Assembly: GCA_027306785.1 (NCBI GenBank)
Contig: DAHUZB010000013.1
Location: 1 to 64,000, forward strand
From: Vulcanimicrobiota bacterium
Lineage (GTDB): Bacteria; Vulcanimicrobiota; Vulcanimicrobiia; Vulcanimicrobiales; Vulcanimicrobiaceae
Length of the DNA stretch: 64,000 nucleotides
Direction: 5' to 3'
Position 1 is the stretch's first letter, and the number at the start of each line of letters is the position of its first letter. The position numbers and the translations under genes are program-made. Of this stretch, positions 40,616 through 50,228 are shown in pieces. The notes beneath the pieces were generated by a model. It saw nothing but the letters and a program-made list of their open reading frames with translations, searched no databases and was not told the origin of the DNA.

Positions 40616-43258
40616 TCCTTTGCCGAGAGGCTGCACCCCGACGTCGCGCGGTGGTGCACCGAGTACCTTCGCGAGCCGACCCCGCCGCAGCGCGACGCGC
40701 TGCCGTTCGGCCTCGACCGTCGCACGCACCTGATCTGCTCGCCGACCGGTACGGGCAAGACGCTTGCGGCGTTTCTGCCGATCATCTCGCGCTTGGCCGC
40801 GCTTCGCGACCGGGACGAGCTCCTCGCGCGCACCTACGCGCTCTACATTTCGCCGCTGCGTGCGCTCGGCTACGATGTCGAGCACAACCTGCGCCGCCCG
40901 ATGCGTGAGATGGGGCTGCTCGAACGGCCGAATAGCGAGCGCGGCAAGCTTCGCCGCGGGCGCATTCGCGAGCGCTTCGTGCGCACGGGCGTGCGCACGG
41001 GGGATACGCCGCAGCAAGAGCGGCGCCTGATGCTCGCGCGCCCGCCGCACATTCTGGTCACGACCCCCGAATCGCTCGCGGTGATGCTTGGGATGGAGAG
41101 CTACCGCAAAACCCTGCGTCTGATCGAAACCGTCGTCGTCGACGAGGTGCACGCGCTCGCGGGGAACAAACGCGGGTCGCAGCTCGCGCTGTTGCTCGAA
41201 TCGCTCGAGGAACTCGCGGATGCGCCGTTCAATCGCGTCGGGCTCTCGGCCACGGTCGCGCCGCTCGAACGCGTCGCGCGCTTCGTCGCGGGTGGCGAAC
41301 GACCGTGCGAGATCGTCGATCACCGCGGACTGCGCAGCATTCGCATCGAGATCGATGCACCGTTCGCGGGCGCCGTCGCGCCGCTCGCGACGGTGGCTCG
41401 GCGGGCCGTCGAGCTCGCGCAGGGCGTACGCACCTCGCTCGTCTTCACCAACGTTCGCAGCCAAGCCGAACGCGTCGCGCTCGAGATGGCGCACGCGATG
41501 GAGCAGGACGATGCGGTCGAGACCGTAGCCGGCGACGAACCGCGCCCCGAACGCGACCTCTCGAGGATCGGGGTGCACCATTCGGCGCTCGAACGCAGCG
41601 TGCGTCATCGCGTCGAAGCGGCGCTGCGCGCGGGCGCGCTTCGTACCGTCGTGTGCAGCTCCAGCCTCGAACTCGGCGTCGATATCGGCTTCATCGATCG
41701 CGTGCTGATCGTCGGCGGTGCGCGCGGCGTGACGCCGACGCTGCAGCGCGTCGGGCGCGCGGGTCATCGGCCCGACGCGGTGGCGAGCGGCGTGGTCATC
41801 GCGCAGGATCGCGACGACATCATCGAGGCCGCAGCCACGCGGCGTTGCATCGCCGACGGCGCGATCGACGACATCGTCGTTCCCGAAGCGCCGCTCGACG
41901 TGCTCGCGCAGTGGATGGTCGGCAGCGTGTGTTACGACAAACGCATCCCGATCGACGAGCTCCTCGCGACGGCGCGTCGTGCGTATCCCTATCGCGATCT
42001 CTCCCGTGACGAGATGCTGCGCTGCGCGCGGTATCTTTCGGCGGGCGGCGTCGGCGCGGATGAAGCCCACGTGCATCGTCTCGGCTTCGACGGCGAGGCG
42101 ATCTACGGACTCGGCCGCGACGTGTGCGCCGCATTCTTCGAAAACGTCGGCACGATTCCCGACGAACAGCAGGTCTACGTGCGCGTGCACGGCGCCGACG
42201 TGGGACGCGTGGAGGAAGGCTTCGCGAGCGAGTTGCGCGTCGGCGACGTCTTCGTTCTCAACGGCCGCACGCTGCGCGTCAAGGAGCTCGGCGTCTCGGG
42301 CATCGTCGCCGAGCCGTACGCGGGACGCCCCACCGTGCCGCAGTGGAGTTCGCATCTCAAAGGCGTTCCGGCCGCGCTCGCACGCGAGATCACCCGTCTG
42401 CGCACGGGCGTCGCGGCGTTGCTGCGCGAGCGCGATCCGCGCGGCGCGCACGCGTTTCTGCTCGAACGGTACGGGCTCGACGGCGGCGCCGCGGCGCACG
42501 TCGTGCGCTATATCGCCCAGCAGCAGGCGCTCTCGGCCGTGCCCGAGGAGCGGCGCCCGGTCATCGAGATCTATCGCATGGATCGGCGGCAAACCGCGGT
42601 CTTTCACACCTGCGCGGGGCGGCGCGTCAACGAGACGCTCGGGCGGATCGTCGGCGCGCGCGTCTTCGCATTCGCGCGCGCGAACACGCAGATCACGACC
42701 GACGATAACGGCTTTCTCATCGCGCTGCCGCCGAAGGTACAGGTGCCCGACGACGTCTGGGCGCGTATGCTCGAGCCGCGCGATTTCGACCGCGATTTGC
42801 TCGAGGGACTGCGCAGTTCTCATCTGCTGCGCACGATGTTTCGGCACGTCGCGAATACCGGGCTGCTCGTGTTGCGCCGCGCCGCCGGGCGCACGCTGCG
42901 CCGCGGATCGCAGAGCTGGAACAGCACGAAGATCTTCGAGCGCGTGTGGCGGGCCGACCGCGAGTTTCCGCTGCTGCGCGAGACGCTGCGCACGGTGACG
43001 CGCGATCTGCTCGATGCGCCCGCCGCGAAAGCCTATCTCGAATCGATCGAGGGAGCGCCCCGCGTGCTGCATCCGGCGGCGGCGACGCCGTTTACCTTCG
43101 GGATCATCACCTCGTCGTTCGGCGACAGCGTCGTGCTCGACGACCGCACGAGCATGGTCGAAGCGCTGCACGATCGCGTCTTGGAAGTGCTCGGCGAACG
43201 CGCGGCCGAGGGCATCGATCTCCCGGAACCCGCGCTGCCCCTGACGTACGGTACGTGA
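40613..43258 (+). CDS. lhr: Lhr-like ligase-associated DNA-repair helicase
   Basis: An 881-residue superfamily 2 helicase. Motif Ia/I is SPTGTGKTLAAFLP, motif II VVVDEVHAL, motif III GLSATVAPLERV, then QRVGRAGHRPDA (motif VI), followed by the winged-helix and beta-barrel Lhr-core domains and a DUF4175/ligase-associated C-terminal region. Length and order match the ligase-associated DEXH helicase of bacteria. It unwinds RNA-DNA hybrids and DNA with 3'-5' polarity in the family. GTGA overlap with the PdeM gene shows co-transcription. The ATG at 40613 sits inside a hairpin and has no obvious Shine-Dalgarno sequence, so the true start may be slightly downstream. Confidence 0.9.
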   Translation: MSFAERLHPDVARWCTEYLREPTPPQRDALPFGLDRRTHLICSPTGTGKTLAAFLPIISRLAALRDRDELLARTYALYISPLRALGYDVEHNLRRPMREMGLLERPNSERGKLRRGRIRERFVRTGVRTGDTPQQERRLMLARPPHILVTTPESLAVMLGMESYRKTLRLIETVVVDEVHALAGNKRGSQLALLLESLEELADAPFNRVGLSATVAPLERVARFVAGGERPCEIVDHRGLRSIRIEIDAPFAGAVAPLATVARRAVELAQGVRTSLVFTNVRSQAERVALEMAHAMEQDDAVETVAGDEPRPERDLSRIGVHHSALERSVRHRVEAALRAGALRTVVCSSSLELGVDIGFIDRVLIVGGARGVTPTLQRVGRAGHRPDAVASGVVIAQDRDDIIEAAATRRCIADGAIDDIVVPEAPLDVLAQWMVGSVCYDKRIPIDELLATARRAYPYRDLSRDEMLRCARYLSAGGVGADEAHVHRLGFDGEAIYGLGRDVCAAFFENVGTIPDEQQVYVRVHGADVGRVEEGFASELRVGDVFVLNGRTLRVKELGVSGIVAEPYAGRPTVPQWSSHLKGVPAALAREITRLRTGVAALLRERDPRGAHAFLLERYGLDGGAAAHVVRYIAQQQALSAVPEERRPVIEIYRMDRRQTAVFHTCAGRRVNETLGRIVGARVFAFARANTQITTDDNGFLIALPPKVQVPDDVWARMLEPRDFDRDLLEGLRSSHLLRTMFRHVANTGLLVLRRAAGRTLRRGSQSWNSTKIFERVWRADREFPLLRETLRTVTRDLLDAPAAKAYLESIEGAPRVLHPAAATPFTFGIITSSFGDSVVLDDRTSMVEALHDRVLEVLGERAAEGIDLPEPALPLTYGT

Positions 43259-44016
43259 GCGCGCCGCGTCCGTCCGCCGAACGTTTTACGCTCCATCACG
43301 GAGCGGTCGCGCTGCCGCAGGGGTTGCTTTGGCTCGAATCCGCGCGGACGCTCGTCGCGGCCGATGCGCATCTCGCCTACGAAGAAGTGATCGGCGGCGC
43401 ACTGCCGCTCTGGAGCACGGCGGAGAGCACCCACGCGCTCCTGCTCGCCGCTCGGCGCATGCAGGCGCGCGAATTGGTGCTGCTCGGCGACGTAATCCAC
43501 GGCAGCCGCATGAGCGAAGGGGCGGCGCGCACGGTGATCGCCGCGCTCGACCTTCTGCGCGCGGAGATGCGCGTGACGCTCGTCGCGGGAAATCACGAGG
43601 GGCGTTCGCGCGGCGCGGCGGTGCTGGGCGCGACCGAGGAGGCGATCGAGCGCGACGGCTGGATGCTGGTGCACGGCGATCGGCCGGTCGTCGCGCCGCG
43701 CACGATCGTCGGACATCTGCACCCGAGCCTGCCGCTCGGCGGCGGCGCGCACGTGCCCGCCTTCCTCGCGTCGCCGCGTACGATCGTCGTCCCGGCGCTC
43801 ACCCCCTATTCGAACGGACTCAACGTGCTCTCGCGCGAGGCCGTCGCGGCGCTACGCACGCTCGAGGCCGAGCCGAACGCGCTGCACGTCGTCGCGAGCA
43901 CGCCGGATCGCGTCTTTCCGTTCGGCGCGCTCGGGGCGCTGCGCGCGACGCTGCGCGCGGGAACGGGTGCGCGGCCGCAGCGCTATCGTCGCGCGCTGCG
44001 GCCGGATCGGCCCTAA
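43255..44016 (+). CDS. pdeM: Ligase-associated metallophosphoesterase PdeM
   Basis: A 253-residue calcineurin-like phosphoesterase. Metal ligands: LVAADAHLAYE (D, H), LLGDVIHGSR (D, H), AGNHEGRSRG (N, H), LVHGDRP (H) and VGHLHPSLPL (H-x-H). Ligase-associated PdeM enzymes are encoded next to Lhr, an ATP-dependent ligase and an exonuclease; they show phosphodiesterase/endonuclease activity. The GTG start at 43255 overlaps the lhr stop. The longer frame to the left lies inside lhr. Confidence 0.88.
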   Translation: MSAPRPSAERFTLHHGAVALPQGLLWLESARTLVAADAHLAYEEVIGGALPLWSTAESTHALLLAARRMQARELVLLGDVIHGSRMSEGAARTVIAALDLLRAEMRVTLVAGNHEGRSRGAAVLGATEEAIERDGWMLVHGDRPVVAPRTIVGHLHPSLPLGGGAHVPAFLASPRTIVVPALTPYSNGLNVLSREAVAALRTLEAEPNALHVVASTPDRVFPFGALGALRATLRAGTGARPQRYRRALRPDRP

Positions 44017-44029
44017 TTCGCGTCGGGGG

Positions 44030-44506
44030 CTACTTTTTCAACTGCGCGAGCGCGGCTTTGAAGCGGTCGCGATGATTCGCCTCGTCGGCGCCGATCGCGC
44101 GAAAGACCGCGGCGGCGTGCGTGTCGCCGGCTTTCTGCGCGTCCTTCGCAAAGGTCGGATACATCGTCGTCGTCTCGTAGTTCTCGCCCGCGATCGAGTC
44201 TTCGAGATTCGCCGCGTCGCTCTTGACGAGTCCGTACTCGTTCGCGTGCGTGGCGAAATGCGCGTTCAATTCGATATTCGCGGTGCGTTCGAAGAGCCCG
44301 GCGAGGCTGGGATTGCCGTCTTCACGGGCCTTCTTGGCGTACGCCATGTACTTCGCGTAGGCAAAGGCTTCGCCGTGCATCGCCGCGAGCAGATCCTTGT
44401 TGGTGATCGGCGCGAGCTTGGTGCCCGCCCCGATGGCGAGACCGCCGCCGAACGACGCGAGGGCGAGTGCGGCGGCGAGCGTGAGGGTGCGTGTCGATAC
44501 GTTCAT
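44030..44506 (-). CDS. Exported ferritin-like/rubrerythrin-like protein
   Basis: A 158-residue protein with a signal peptide (MNVSTRTLTLAAALALASFGG) and a four-helix di-iron domain: NKDLLAAMHGEAFAYAKYMAYAKKAREDG (ExxxxY), FERTANIELNAHF (E..H), SIAGENYETTTMYPTF and GADEANHRDRF (ExxH). The C-terminal rubredoxin domain of true rubrerythrins is absent. Exported versions of this fold are less common; it may store iron or remove peroxide in the periplasm. It is co-directional with the Nudix gene 17 nt upstream. Confidence 0.85.
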   Translation of the reverse strand: MNVSTRTLTLAAALALASFGGGLAIGAGTKLAPITNKDLLAAMHGEAFAYAKYMAYAKKAREDGNPSLAGLFERTANIELNAHFATHANEYGLVKSDAANLEDSIAGENYETTTMYPTFAKDAQKAGDTHAAAVFRAIGADEANHRDRFKAALAQLKK

Positions 44507-44523
44507 GGCGCGATTGTGCGCGC

Positions 44524-45084
44524 TCAACCTTCCGTACTCGTGAACCTTTCGAGACGATCCAGCGCGGCATAGGCCGCGGCCACGCAAGCGAGCGAGCCGA
44601 GTTCGCCGTCGCGTGCGAGTCGGCGCAACTCGGCGATCGGCACCGTGAGCGGCTCGATGATCTCGGTCGGATCGAGGTGCTGCTCGCTCGTGCGCCGCGC
44701 ATCGAAGGCGAGAAACGCGTGCATCACCGAGTTCGATCGAACCGGTTCCGCCGCGATCGAGACGAGCGGCTCCCAGCGGGAAGCCGTGTACCCGGTCTCC
44801 TCGGCGAGCTCGCGCCGAGCGCATGCGAGCGGCTCCTCGCCGCGTTCGAGGCTCCCCGCGGGAAGCTCGAGCGCGATCGAGTCGTTGCCGTAACGATACT
44901 GACGAACGAGCACGACCTCGCGCGCGGGCGTGATCGCGACGATCATCACGAACCCGTACGATTCGCGCACGTAGTACGGGATCACGCTGCCCGACGGGAG
45001 CTCGAGATCGTCGCGCCGGATGCGCATGTAGGGCGAGTCGAGCACGTAGGAGGAGGCGTGGAGCGGCCAGCGCGGCTTCTGCAT
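44524..45084 (-). CDS. Nudix hydrolase, ADP-ribose pyrophosphatase type
   Basis: A 186-residue protein. The Nudix box GSLERGEEPLACARRELAEETG matches Gx5Ex7REUxEExGU in full. The preceding VLVRQYRYGNDSIALELPAG line is typical of ADP-ribose pyrophosphatases (NudF-like). It cleaves nucleoside diphosphates linked to another group. The gene is divergent from the 3-hydroxyacyl-CoA dehydrogenase with 53 bp between starts. Confidence 0.93.
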   Translation of the reverse strand: MQKPRWPLHASSYVLDSPYMRIRRDDLELPSGSVIPYYVRESYGFVMIVAITPAREVVLVRQYRYGNDSIALELPAGSLERGEEPLACARRELAEETGYTASRWEPLVSIAAEPVRSNSVMHAFLAFDARRTSEQHLDPTEIIEPLTVPIAELRRLARDGELGSLACVAAAYAALDRLERFTSTEG

Positions 45085-45137
45085 GCGCGGCTACTTCCAC
45101 GAAGCGTTTGCGACCCCGCCCGCGAAGGAGGGTCCCC

Positions 45138-46745
45138 GTGCAAGAGATCGTGATCGTGGTCGGCGCCGGAACGATGGGCGCGGGAATCGCCTGCGTGGCC
45201 GCACGCGCGGGATACATCGTCGAACTGATCGAGCCCGACGCCGAGGCGCGCGAACGCGGGCGCGCGCGTATCGAGCGCGATGCCGAACGCGGCGGTGACG
45301 CCGCGTCGCTGCTCGCGCGTATTCGCTGGAGCGATGCGATCCCCGAACGTAGCGAGGCGTCGATCGCGATCGAGGCCGTGCCCGAGCGTCTCGAGCTCAA
45401 ACGCCGGGTCTTCGAGGCGCTCGCGCGAGCCGTCGCTCCGCGCGCGCTGCTCGCGACCAATACCTCGTCGCTCGCCGTCGGTGAGATCGCCGCGGGGATC
45501 GCGGGCGGTGACCGTATCGTGGGCCTGCACTTTTTCAATCCGCCGGTCGCGATGAAGCTGATCGAGATCGTCGAGACCGCCGAGACATCGGACGACGCGC
45601 TCGCCGCGGCGCACGCCTTCGTCGGGCGCCTCGGAAAGACGGCGGTCGTCACGGCCGACACGCCGGGCTTCATCGTCAATCGCGTCGCGCGTCCGTTCTA
45701 TCTGCAGGCGATGCGCGCGCTCGAGCGCGGCGTCGCCTCGGTCGACGAACTCGACGCGCTCGCGCGCGGCGCGGGATTTCGGATGGGGCCGTTCGAGCTG
45801 ATGGATCTGATCGGACTCGATGTCAATCTCGCGACCAGCGAGTCGGTCTACGAGCGTCTGGGAGCCGAGCGGCTCGCGCCGCAGGCAATGCAGCGCGCGC
45901 TCGTCGCCGAAGGGCGCCTGGGCCGCAAGAGCGGCCGCGGCTTCTACGACTACGCGAACGGCGCTCCCGAACGGCTCGACCTCGTACCGACCGATGTGCC
46001 CGCGGAGAAGATCGAGGAGTGCATCACGGTGATCGGCTTCGGCGCGGCGGCCGATCTGCTCGCCGATGAATTGGAAGCGCGCTATACCGACGTGCGCCGC
46101 GTCGAAAACGACGAGCTGCTCGATGAGATCGCGCCGGAGACGACGATCGCGATCGATGTCGGCAACGGGATCGTCGATCGCACCGAAATACTCGCGCAAC
46201 TCGACACGCTGCTCGCGCCCGAGGCGATCGTGTTTACCGATGCGTACGTCACCGATCTCGGCGCGGCGTCGCGGCGCATGAAACACCCCGAACGTCTGGT
46301 CGGCTTCGGCGTGCTCGGCTCGCTCGAATCGCAGCGGGTGATCGAAGTGGTCGACTTCGAGCGCAGCTCCGACGATGCGCTCGCGGTCGCGCAAGAACTC
46401 TTCGAAGCGCTCGGCAAAGGCGTCGTGCTCGTCGAGGACGTGCCGGGACTCTTTCTCGGACGCGTCGTCGGATCGATCGTGAACGAAGCGGTGATCGCGG
46501 TGCAAGAGAACGTCGCGACCCCCGACGATATCGATCTCGCGATGCGCTTGGGCGTGAACTATCCGATCGGACCGCTCGCATGGGGTCGCGAGATCGGCGG
46601 CGCGCGCATCACGACGATCCTGCGCCGCGTCGCAAGCGACGACGGCGAGGCCTTCGCACCGCATCGCGCCCTGTGGGTGCTCGACACCGAGCAAGAATCG
46701 GAGAGCGGCGAGCTCGACATTGTGATGGAGCACCCCGTTCTGTGA
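45138..46745 (+). CDS. 3-hydroxyacyl-CoA dehydrogenase, PaaH-like
   Basis: A 535-residue protein with the NAD-binding motif [12 protein letters not shown] at the start, [11 protein letters not shown], the catalytic His in [20 protein letters not shown], and after a linker a second dehydrogenase C-terminal domain ([30 protein letters not shown]). This two-tailed architecture is that of PaaH (3-hydroxyadipyl-CoA dehydrogenase). A GTG at 45138 with AAGGAGG 6 nt upstream is the start. The central part (about residues 290-420) is diverged and may be a second Rossmann-like segment ([14 protein letters not shown]) without a full NAD motif. GTGA overlap with the thiolase. Confidence 0.85.
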   Translation: MQEIVIVVGAGTMGAGIACVAARAGYIVELIEPDAEARERGRARIERDAERGGDAASLLARIRWSDAIPERSEASIAIEAVPERLELKRRVFEALARAVAPRALLATNTSSLAVGEIAAGIAGGDRIVGLHFFNPPVAMKLIEIVETAETSDDALAAAHAFVGRLGKTAVVTADTPGFIVNRVARPFYLQAMRALERGVASVDELDALARGAGFRMGPFELMDLIGLDVNLATSESVYERLGAERLAPQAMQRALVAEGRLGRKSGRGFYDYANGAPERLDLVPTDVPAEKIEECITVIGFGAAADLLADELEARYTDVRRVENDELLDEIAPETTIAIDVGNGIVDRTEILAQLDTLLAPEAIVFTDAYVTDLGAASRRMKHPERLVGFGVLGSLESQRVIEVVDFERSSDDALAVAQELFEALGKGVVLVEDVPGLFLGRVVGSIVNEAVIAVQENVATPDDIDLAMRLGVNYPIGPLAWGREIGGARITTILRRVASDDGEAFAPHRALWVLDTEQESESGELDIVMEHPVL

Positions 46746-47920
46746 TCGCCGGACGCGAGGTCTGGGTGATCGATGCGGCGCGCACGCCGATCGGTCGGTT
46801 CAACGGTGCGCTCGCGCACGTGCGCCCCGACGATCTCGCTGCCGCGGCGATCGATGCGGTGGTGCGGCGCGCGGCGATTCCGCTCGATCGGATCGACGAT
46901 GTCTACTTCGGCGCCGCGAATCAGAGCGGCGAGGATAACCGCAACGTCGCGCGCATGGCCGCGCTGCTCGCGGGGCTGCCGATCGAGGTTCCCGGAGTCA
47001 CGCTCAATCGGCTCTGCGGCTCGAGCCTGCAGGCGATCAATTCGGCGACGGCGGCGATCGCGTGCGGTGAGGGCGAACTGATGATCGCGGGCGGCGTCGA
47101 GTCGATGACGCGCGCGCCGTACGTGCTGCCGAAGGCGGAGCATCCCTTTGCACGCGGCGCGCAGCTCTTCGATACCGTCCTCGGCTGGCGCATGGTCAAT
47201 CCGCGTATGCCCGACGCATGGACGATCTCGCTCGGCGAGACGGCGGAGAAGGTTGCGCGCGCGTACGGCATCACGCGCGAGGAGCAAGATGCCTTCGCGC
47301 TCGCCTCGCAGCGCAAATGCGCCGAGGCGGTCGCCGCGGGGCGCTTTGCCGACGAGCTGATTGCGCTCGATGCGCTCGCGCACGACGAGCATCCGCGCGG
47401 CGATACGACGGCGGAGCGACTCGCCAAACTCAAACCCGCCTTCGCCGCCGACGGTACGGTGACGGCCGGCAATGCGTCGGGAATCAACGACGGTGCGGCC
47501 GCGCTCGTGCTCGCCGAGGCCGCCTTCGCGCGGGAGCGCGGATTGCGGCCGCTCGCGCGCGTGATCGGCTTCGCAAGCGCGGGCGTCGCACCCGACGTCA
47601 TGGGACTCGGGCCCGTGCCGGCGGTACGCAAGGCACTCGCGCGGGCCGGACTGCGGGTCGCCGATCTCGACCTCATCGAGATCAACGAGGCCTTCGCGGC
47701 GCAGTCGATCGCCTGTATGCGCGACCTGGAACTTCCGCCCGAGAGGACGAACGTCAACGGCGGTGCGATCGCGCTCGGCCATCCGCTCGGCGCGAGCGGG
47801 GCGCGCATCGCGACCACGCTACTGCACGAACTGCGCCGCCGCGGCGGCCGCTACGGCCTTGCGACGATGTGTATCGGCGTGGGCCAAGGCATCGCAACCA
47901 TCTTCGAACGCTTCGAATAG
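46742..47920 (+). CDS. Acetyl-CoA C-acyltransferase (thiolase), PaaJ/PcaF-like
   Basis: A 392-residue thiolase. The nucleophilic Cys is in [12 protein letters not shown] near residue 89, with [32 protein letters not shown] (His) and the second Cys in [10 protein letters not shown]. Length and motifs fit beta-ketoadipyl-CoA or general acetyl-CoA acyltransferases. Paired with the upstream dehydrogenase it would carry out the last two steps of a dicarboxylyl-CoA beta-oxidation, as in the phenylacetate and benzoate routes. GTG start at 46742. Confidence 0.92.
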   Translation: MIAGREVWVIDAARTPIGRFNGALAHVRPDDLAAAAIDAVVRRAAIPLDRIDDVYFGAANQSGEDNRNVARMAALLAGLPIEVPGVTLNRLCGSSLQAINSATAAIACGEGELMIAGGVESMTRAPYVLPKAEHPFARGAQLFDTVLGWRMVNPRMPDAWTISLGETAEKVARAYGITREEQDAFALASQRKCAEAVAAGRFADELIALDALAHDEHPRGDTTAERLAKLKPAFAADGTVTAGNASGINDGAAALVLAEAAFARERGLRPLARVIGFASAGVAPDVMGLGPVPAVRKALARAGLRVADLDLIEINEAFAAQSIACMRDLELPPERTNVNGGAIALGHPLGASGARIATTLLHELRRRGGRYGLATMCIGVGQGIATIFERFE

Positions 47921-47936
47921 GAACGACGCACACGAT

Positions 47937-49379
47937 ATGACGACCGCAACGCACGCCGCCACCTACGATGACCGTAACCCCGCAACCGGCGAGGTGATCG
48001 CGCAGATTCCCGAATCGTCGCACGACGACGTCGATCGCGCGGTGCGCGCCGCCCGCGCGGCGTTCGACGGCGGCAAATGGTCGTCGATGGCCGCGTCGCG
48101 ACGCGCCAAGATCATCAACAAGATGGCCGCGCTCATCGCGGAGCGCGCGAACGAGCTGATGCTGACCGAGGTGCGCGACAACGGCAAAGCGGTCGCGACC
48201 GCCAAGGGCGAGATGGGCGCGATCGTCGATTGCTTCGAATTTTACGCGGGCGCCGCGACCAAGAACTACGGCGAGACGATGCCGCCGCCGCTCCCCACGT
48301 ATCTTGCGAACACCGTGCGCGAACCGGTCGGTGTGGTCGGCGCGATCATCCCGTGGAACTTCCCGCTGCTGCTCGCATCGTGGAAGGTTGCGCCCGCGCT
48401 CGCGGCCGGATGCACGGTGGTCCTGAAACCCGCGCCGTCGACCCCGCTCACCGCGATCGAGCTCGGCAAGATCGCGCTCGAAGCGGGCGTGCCCGAAGGC
48501 GTGCTGAACGTCGTCACCGGGTCGGGCCGCGAGGTCGGGCAGTGGCTCGTCGAGCATCCGCTGGTCGACAAGATCGCGTTTACCGGATCGACCGCGACGG
48601 GCAAGCTGGTGGCGAAGACCGCCGCCGAGACGCTCAAACGCGTCACGCTCGAGCTCGGCGGCAAATCACCCTCGATCGTCTTCGACGACGCGAATCTCGA
48701 CGCGGCGGTCGCGGCCGCGATCTACGGCATCTATTACAACGCGGGGCAAGCCTGCGAGGCGCGCTCGCGCGTGCTCGTGCAGAAGAACGTGTACGATCGC
48801 TTCGTCGCCGACTTCACGGAGCGCGCGAAGAACGTGCGCGTGGGCAATCCCGAGGATCCGCAGACGCAGGTCGGCGCGATCACGATCCCCGAGCAGTTCG
48901 AGAAGATCCGTAGCTATTGCGAGATCGGCAAAAGCGAGGGAGCGCGCCTGCTGCTCGGCGGCGAACGCGCGCAGGTCGAGGGCGCGAATGCGAACGGGAT
49001 GTTCTGGAGCGTCACCGCGTACGAGGCCGATGCGTCGGCGCGTATCGCGCGCGAAGAGATCTTCGGCCCGGTCGTCACCTTCGTGCCCTTCGCCGACGAA
49101 GCCGAGGCGATCGCGATCGCGAACGCAAGCGAGTACGGTCTTTCGGCGAGCGTCTGGTCGGAAAACATCGGCCGCGCCAATCGCGTCGCGCGCGCGATCC
49201 GCAGCGGCACGGTCGCGATCAACACGCCCTATGCGGTCTTTCCGGGCGTGCCGTTCGGCGGGTATAAACAATCGGGGTACGGCCGCGAGCTGGGCATCGA
49301 GACGATGCGGCTCTACTCGGAGACCAAGAGCGTGCTCACCTACATCGGGGAGAAGCCGCTCAATCCGTTCGGCGTGTAA
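47937..49379 (+). CDS. NAD(P)-dependent aldehyde dehydrogenase
   Basis: A 480-residue ALDH. PWNFPLLLASWKVAPAL and FTGSTATGKLV mark the cofactor site, the general-base Glu is in LELGGKSPSIVF and the catalytic Cys in NAGQACEARSR. The sequence is of the betaine-aldehyde/phenylacetaldehyde-dehydrogenase subgroup. In this context it may oxidise an aromatic or semialdehyde intermediate. Starts 16 nt after the thiolase stop and is likely the third gene of that operon. ATG at 47937. Confidence 0.92.
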   Translation: MTTATHAATYDDRNPATGEVIAQIPESSHDDVDRAVRAARAAFDGGKWSSMAASRRAKIINKMAALIAERANELMLTEVRDNGKAVATAKGEMGAIVDCFEFYAGAATKNYGETMPPPLPTYLANTVREPVGVVGAIIPWNFPLLLASWKVAPALAAGCTVVLKPAPSTPLTAIELGKIALEAGVPEGVLNVVTGSGREVGQWLVEHPLVDKIAFTGSTATGKLVAKTAAETLKRVTLELGGKSPSIVFDDANLDAAVAAAIYGIYYNAGQACEARSRVLVQKNVYDRFVADFTERAKNVRVGNPEDPQTQVGAITIPEQFEKIRSYCEIGKSEGARLLLGGERAQVEGANANGMFWSVTAYEADASARIAREEIFGPVVTFVPFADEAEAIAIANASEYGLSASVWSENIGRANRVARAIRSGTVAINTPYAVFPGVPFGGYKQSGYGRELGIETMRLYSETKSVLTYIGEKPLNPFGV

Positions 49380-49398
49380 CCGGCACGAAGGATTCACG

Positions 49399-49728
49399 AT
49401 CATCGAACCGCTCAAAATCGGCAGCTACTACGACACCACCTACGGCACGCTCTGGAAGGACGGCACCTACTTTCCGCGCGGTACGCGCGTGATGGTGGTC
49501 GGGGTGCATCTCGATCAGGGATTCTGCGTGCGCTTTCCGGCCGAGGTGGACGGCGAGCCGCTTGAGACGTGGGAAGAATGGAGCGAGTCCTCGTTTCTCG
49601 CCGCCGAAGGCTCCGTGACACCGCCGGTCCAACCCCTCTCGCGCGCGGTCTTGAACGAAGCGCGCGACGTGCTCTCCGATGCGGAGGACGGCTGTCACTT
49701 GCACTTACACGAAGACGAAGAAGGTTGA
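49399..49728 (+). CDS. Small acidic hypothetical protein with unclear start
   Basis: About 109 residues: EPLKIGSYYDTTYGTLWKDG, then FPRGTRVMVVGVHLDQGFCV and a C-terminal stretch ending HLHLHEDEEG with several His. No ATG, GTG or TTG lies at the start of the conserved-looking part. After a GAAGGA site comes ACG-ATC-ATC, so an unusual ACG or ATC start is possible; the coordinates use the first ATC. It follows the aldehyde dehydrogenase by 19 nt. Unknown function; the acidic His-rich end could bind metal. Confidence 0.5.
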   Translation: MIEPLKIGSYYDTTYGTLWKDGTYFPRGTRVMVVGVHLDQGFCVRFPAEVDGEPLETWEEWSESSFLAAEGSVTPPVQPLSRAVLNEARDVLSDAEDGCHLHLHEDEEG

Positions 49729-49732
49729 ACTC

Positions 49733-49767
49733 AAAAAGACGGGCCCCCGCGATGGCGAGGGCCCGTC
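49733..49767 (-). terminator. Intrinsic terminator after the small lipoprotein gene
   Basis: On the minus strand GACGGGCCC and GGGCCCGTC (49738-49767) form a 9-bp stem followed by TTTTT (49737-49733). It ends the minus-strand lipoprotein unit and may also work on plus-strand transcripts. Confidence 0.75.
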
Positions 49768-49792
49768 GTCATTGCTCGCACGCGGATGCGCG

Positions 49793-50209
49793 CTATTGCG
49801 TGAACTGCAGCACGACGGTGCCGTGTCCCCAATACGGTCCGCAGTACGACGGCGTCTGTTGCGTCGCTCCGACGGTCGTCGGCGTATAGACGCTGCTGAA
49901 GCAGTAGTTCGCCGCGCCCGTGAGGCCGTTAAACGTCGTCGTTCCACTCGAATCGGTATTCTGAGTCTTGATCGTCGTACCGATCGTACCGTTTAGATCG
50001 TTCGAGAGCGTCACCGGCTGATTCGGCATCGGCGAGCCGTTGAGCGTTACCGTGATGATCGCGGCGGTCGCCGACGGATCGGGCGTGAGCGTCGCGGTGC
50101 TCGTGGGCTGCGGCGTGCCGTAGAGGGCGTTGATGTTGGTGTTGCTGTTGCACGCGACGAGACCGAGCGCGATCGCTGCCAGCGCGATGGAGAGAATCCG
50201 TTTGGGCAT
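49793..50209 (-). CDS. Small lipoprotein with Ig-like beta domain
   Basis: A 138-residue protein. MPKRILSIALAAIALGLVACN ends in the lipobox LVAC, so it is probably lipidated at Cys20. A Thr/Pro linker leads into a domain with ITVTLNGSPMPNQPVTLSND, as in bacterial Ig-like or carboxypeptidase-regulatory-like folds. Two Cys near the C-terminus (NYCFSSVY, PSYCGPYW) may bond. Function unknown. It is 19 nt downstream of paaX on the same strand. Confidence 0.75.
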   Translation of the reverse strand: MPKRILSIALAAIALGLVACNSNTNINALYGTPQPTSTATLTPDPSATAAIITVTLNGSPMPNQPVTLSNDLNGTIGTTIKTQNTDSSGTTTFNGLTGAANYCFSSVYTPTTVGATQQTPSYCGPYWGHGTVVLQFTQ

Positions 50210-50228
50210 GGCGCCGGGCCTTCGACGC

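Noticed and set aside
40556-43171. 871-codon minus-strand open frame opposite lhr
   Set aside because: It mirrors the helicase gene almost exactly, has Arg/Ala/His-biased content and no motif. It is an effect of G+C-rich codon usage.
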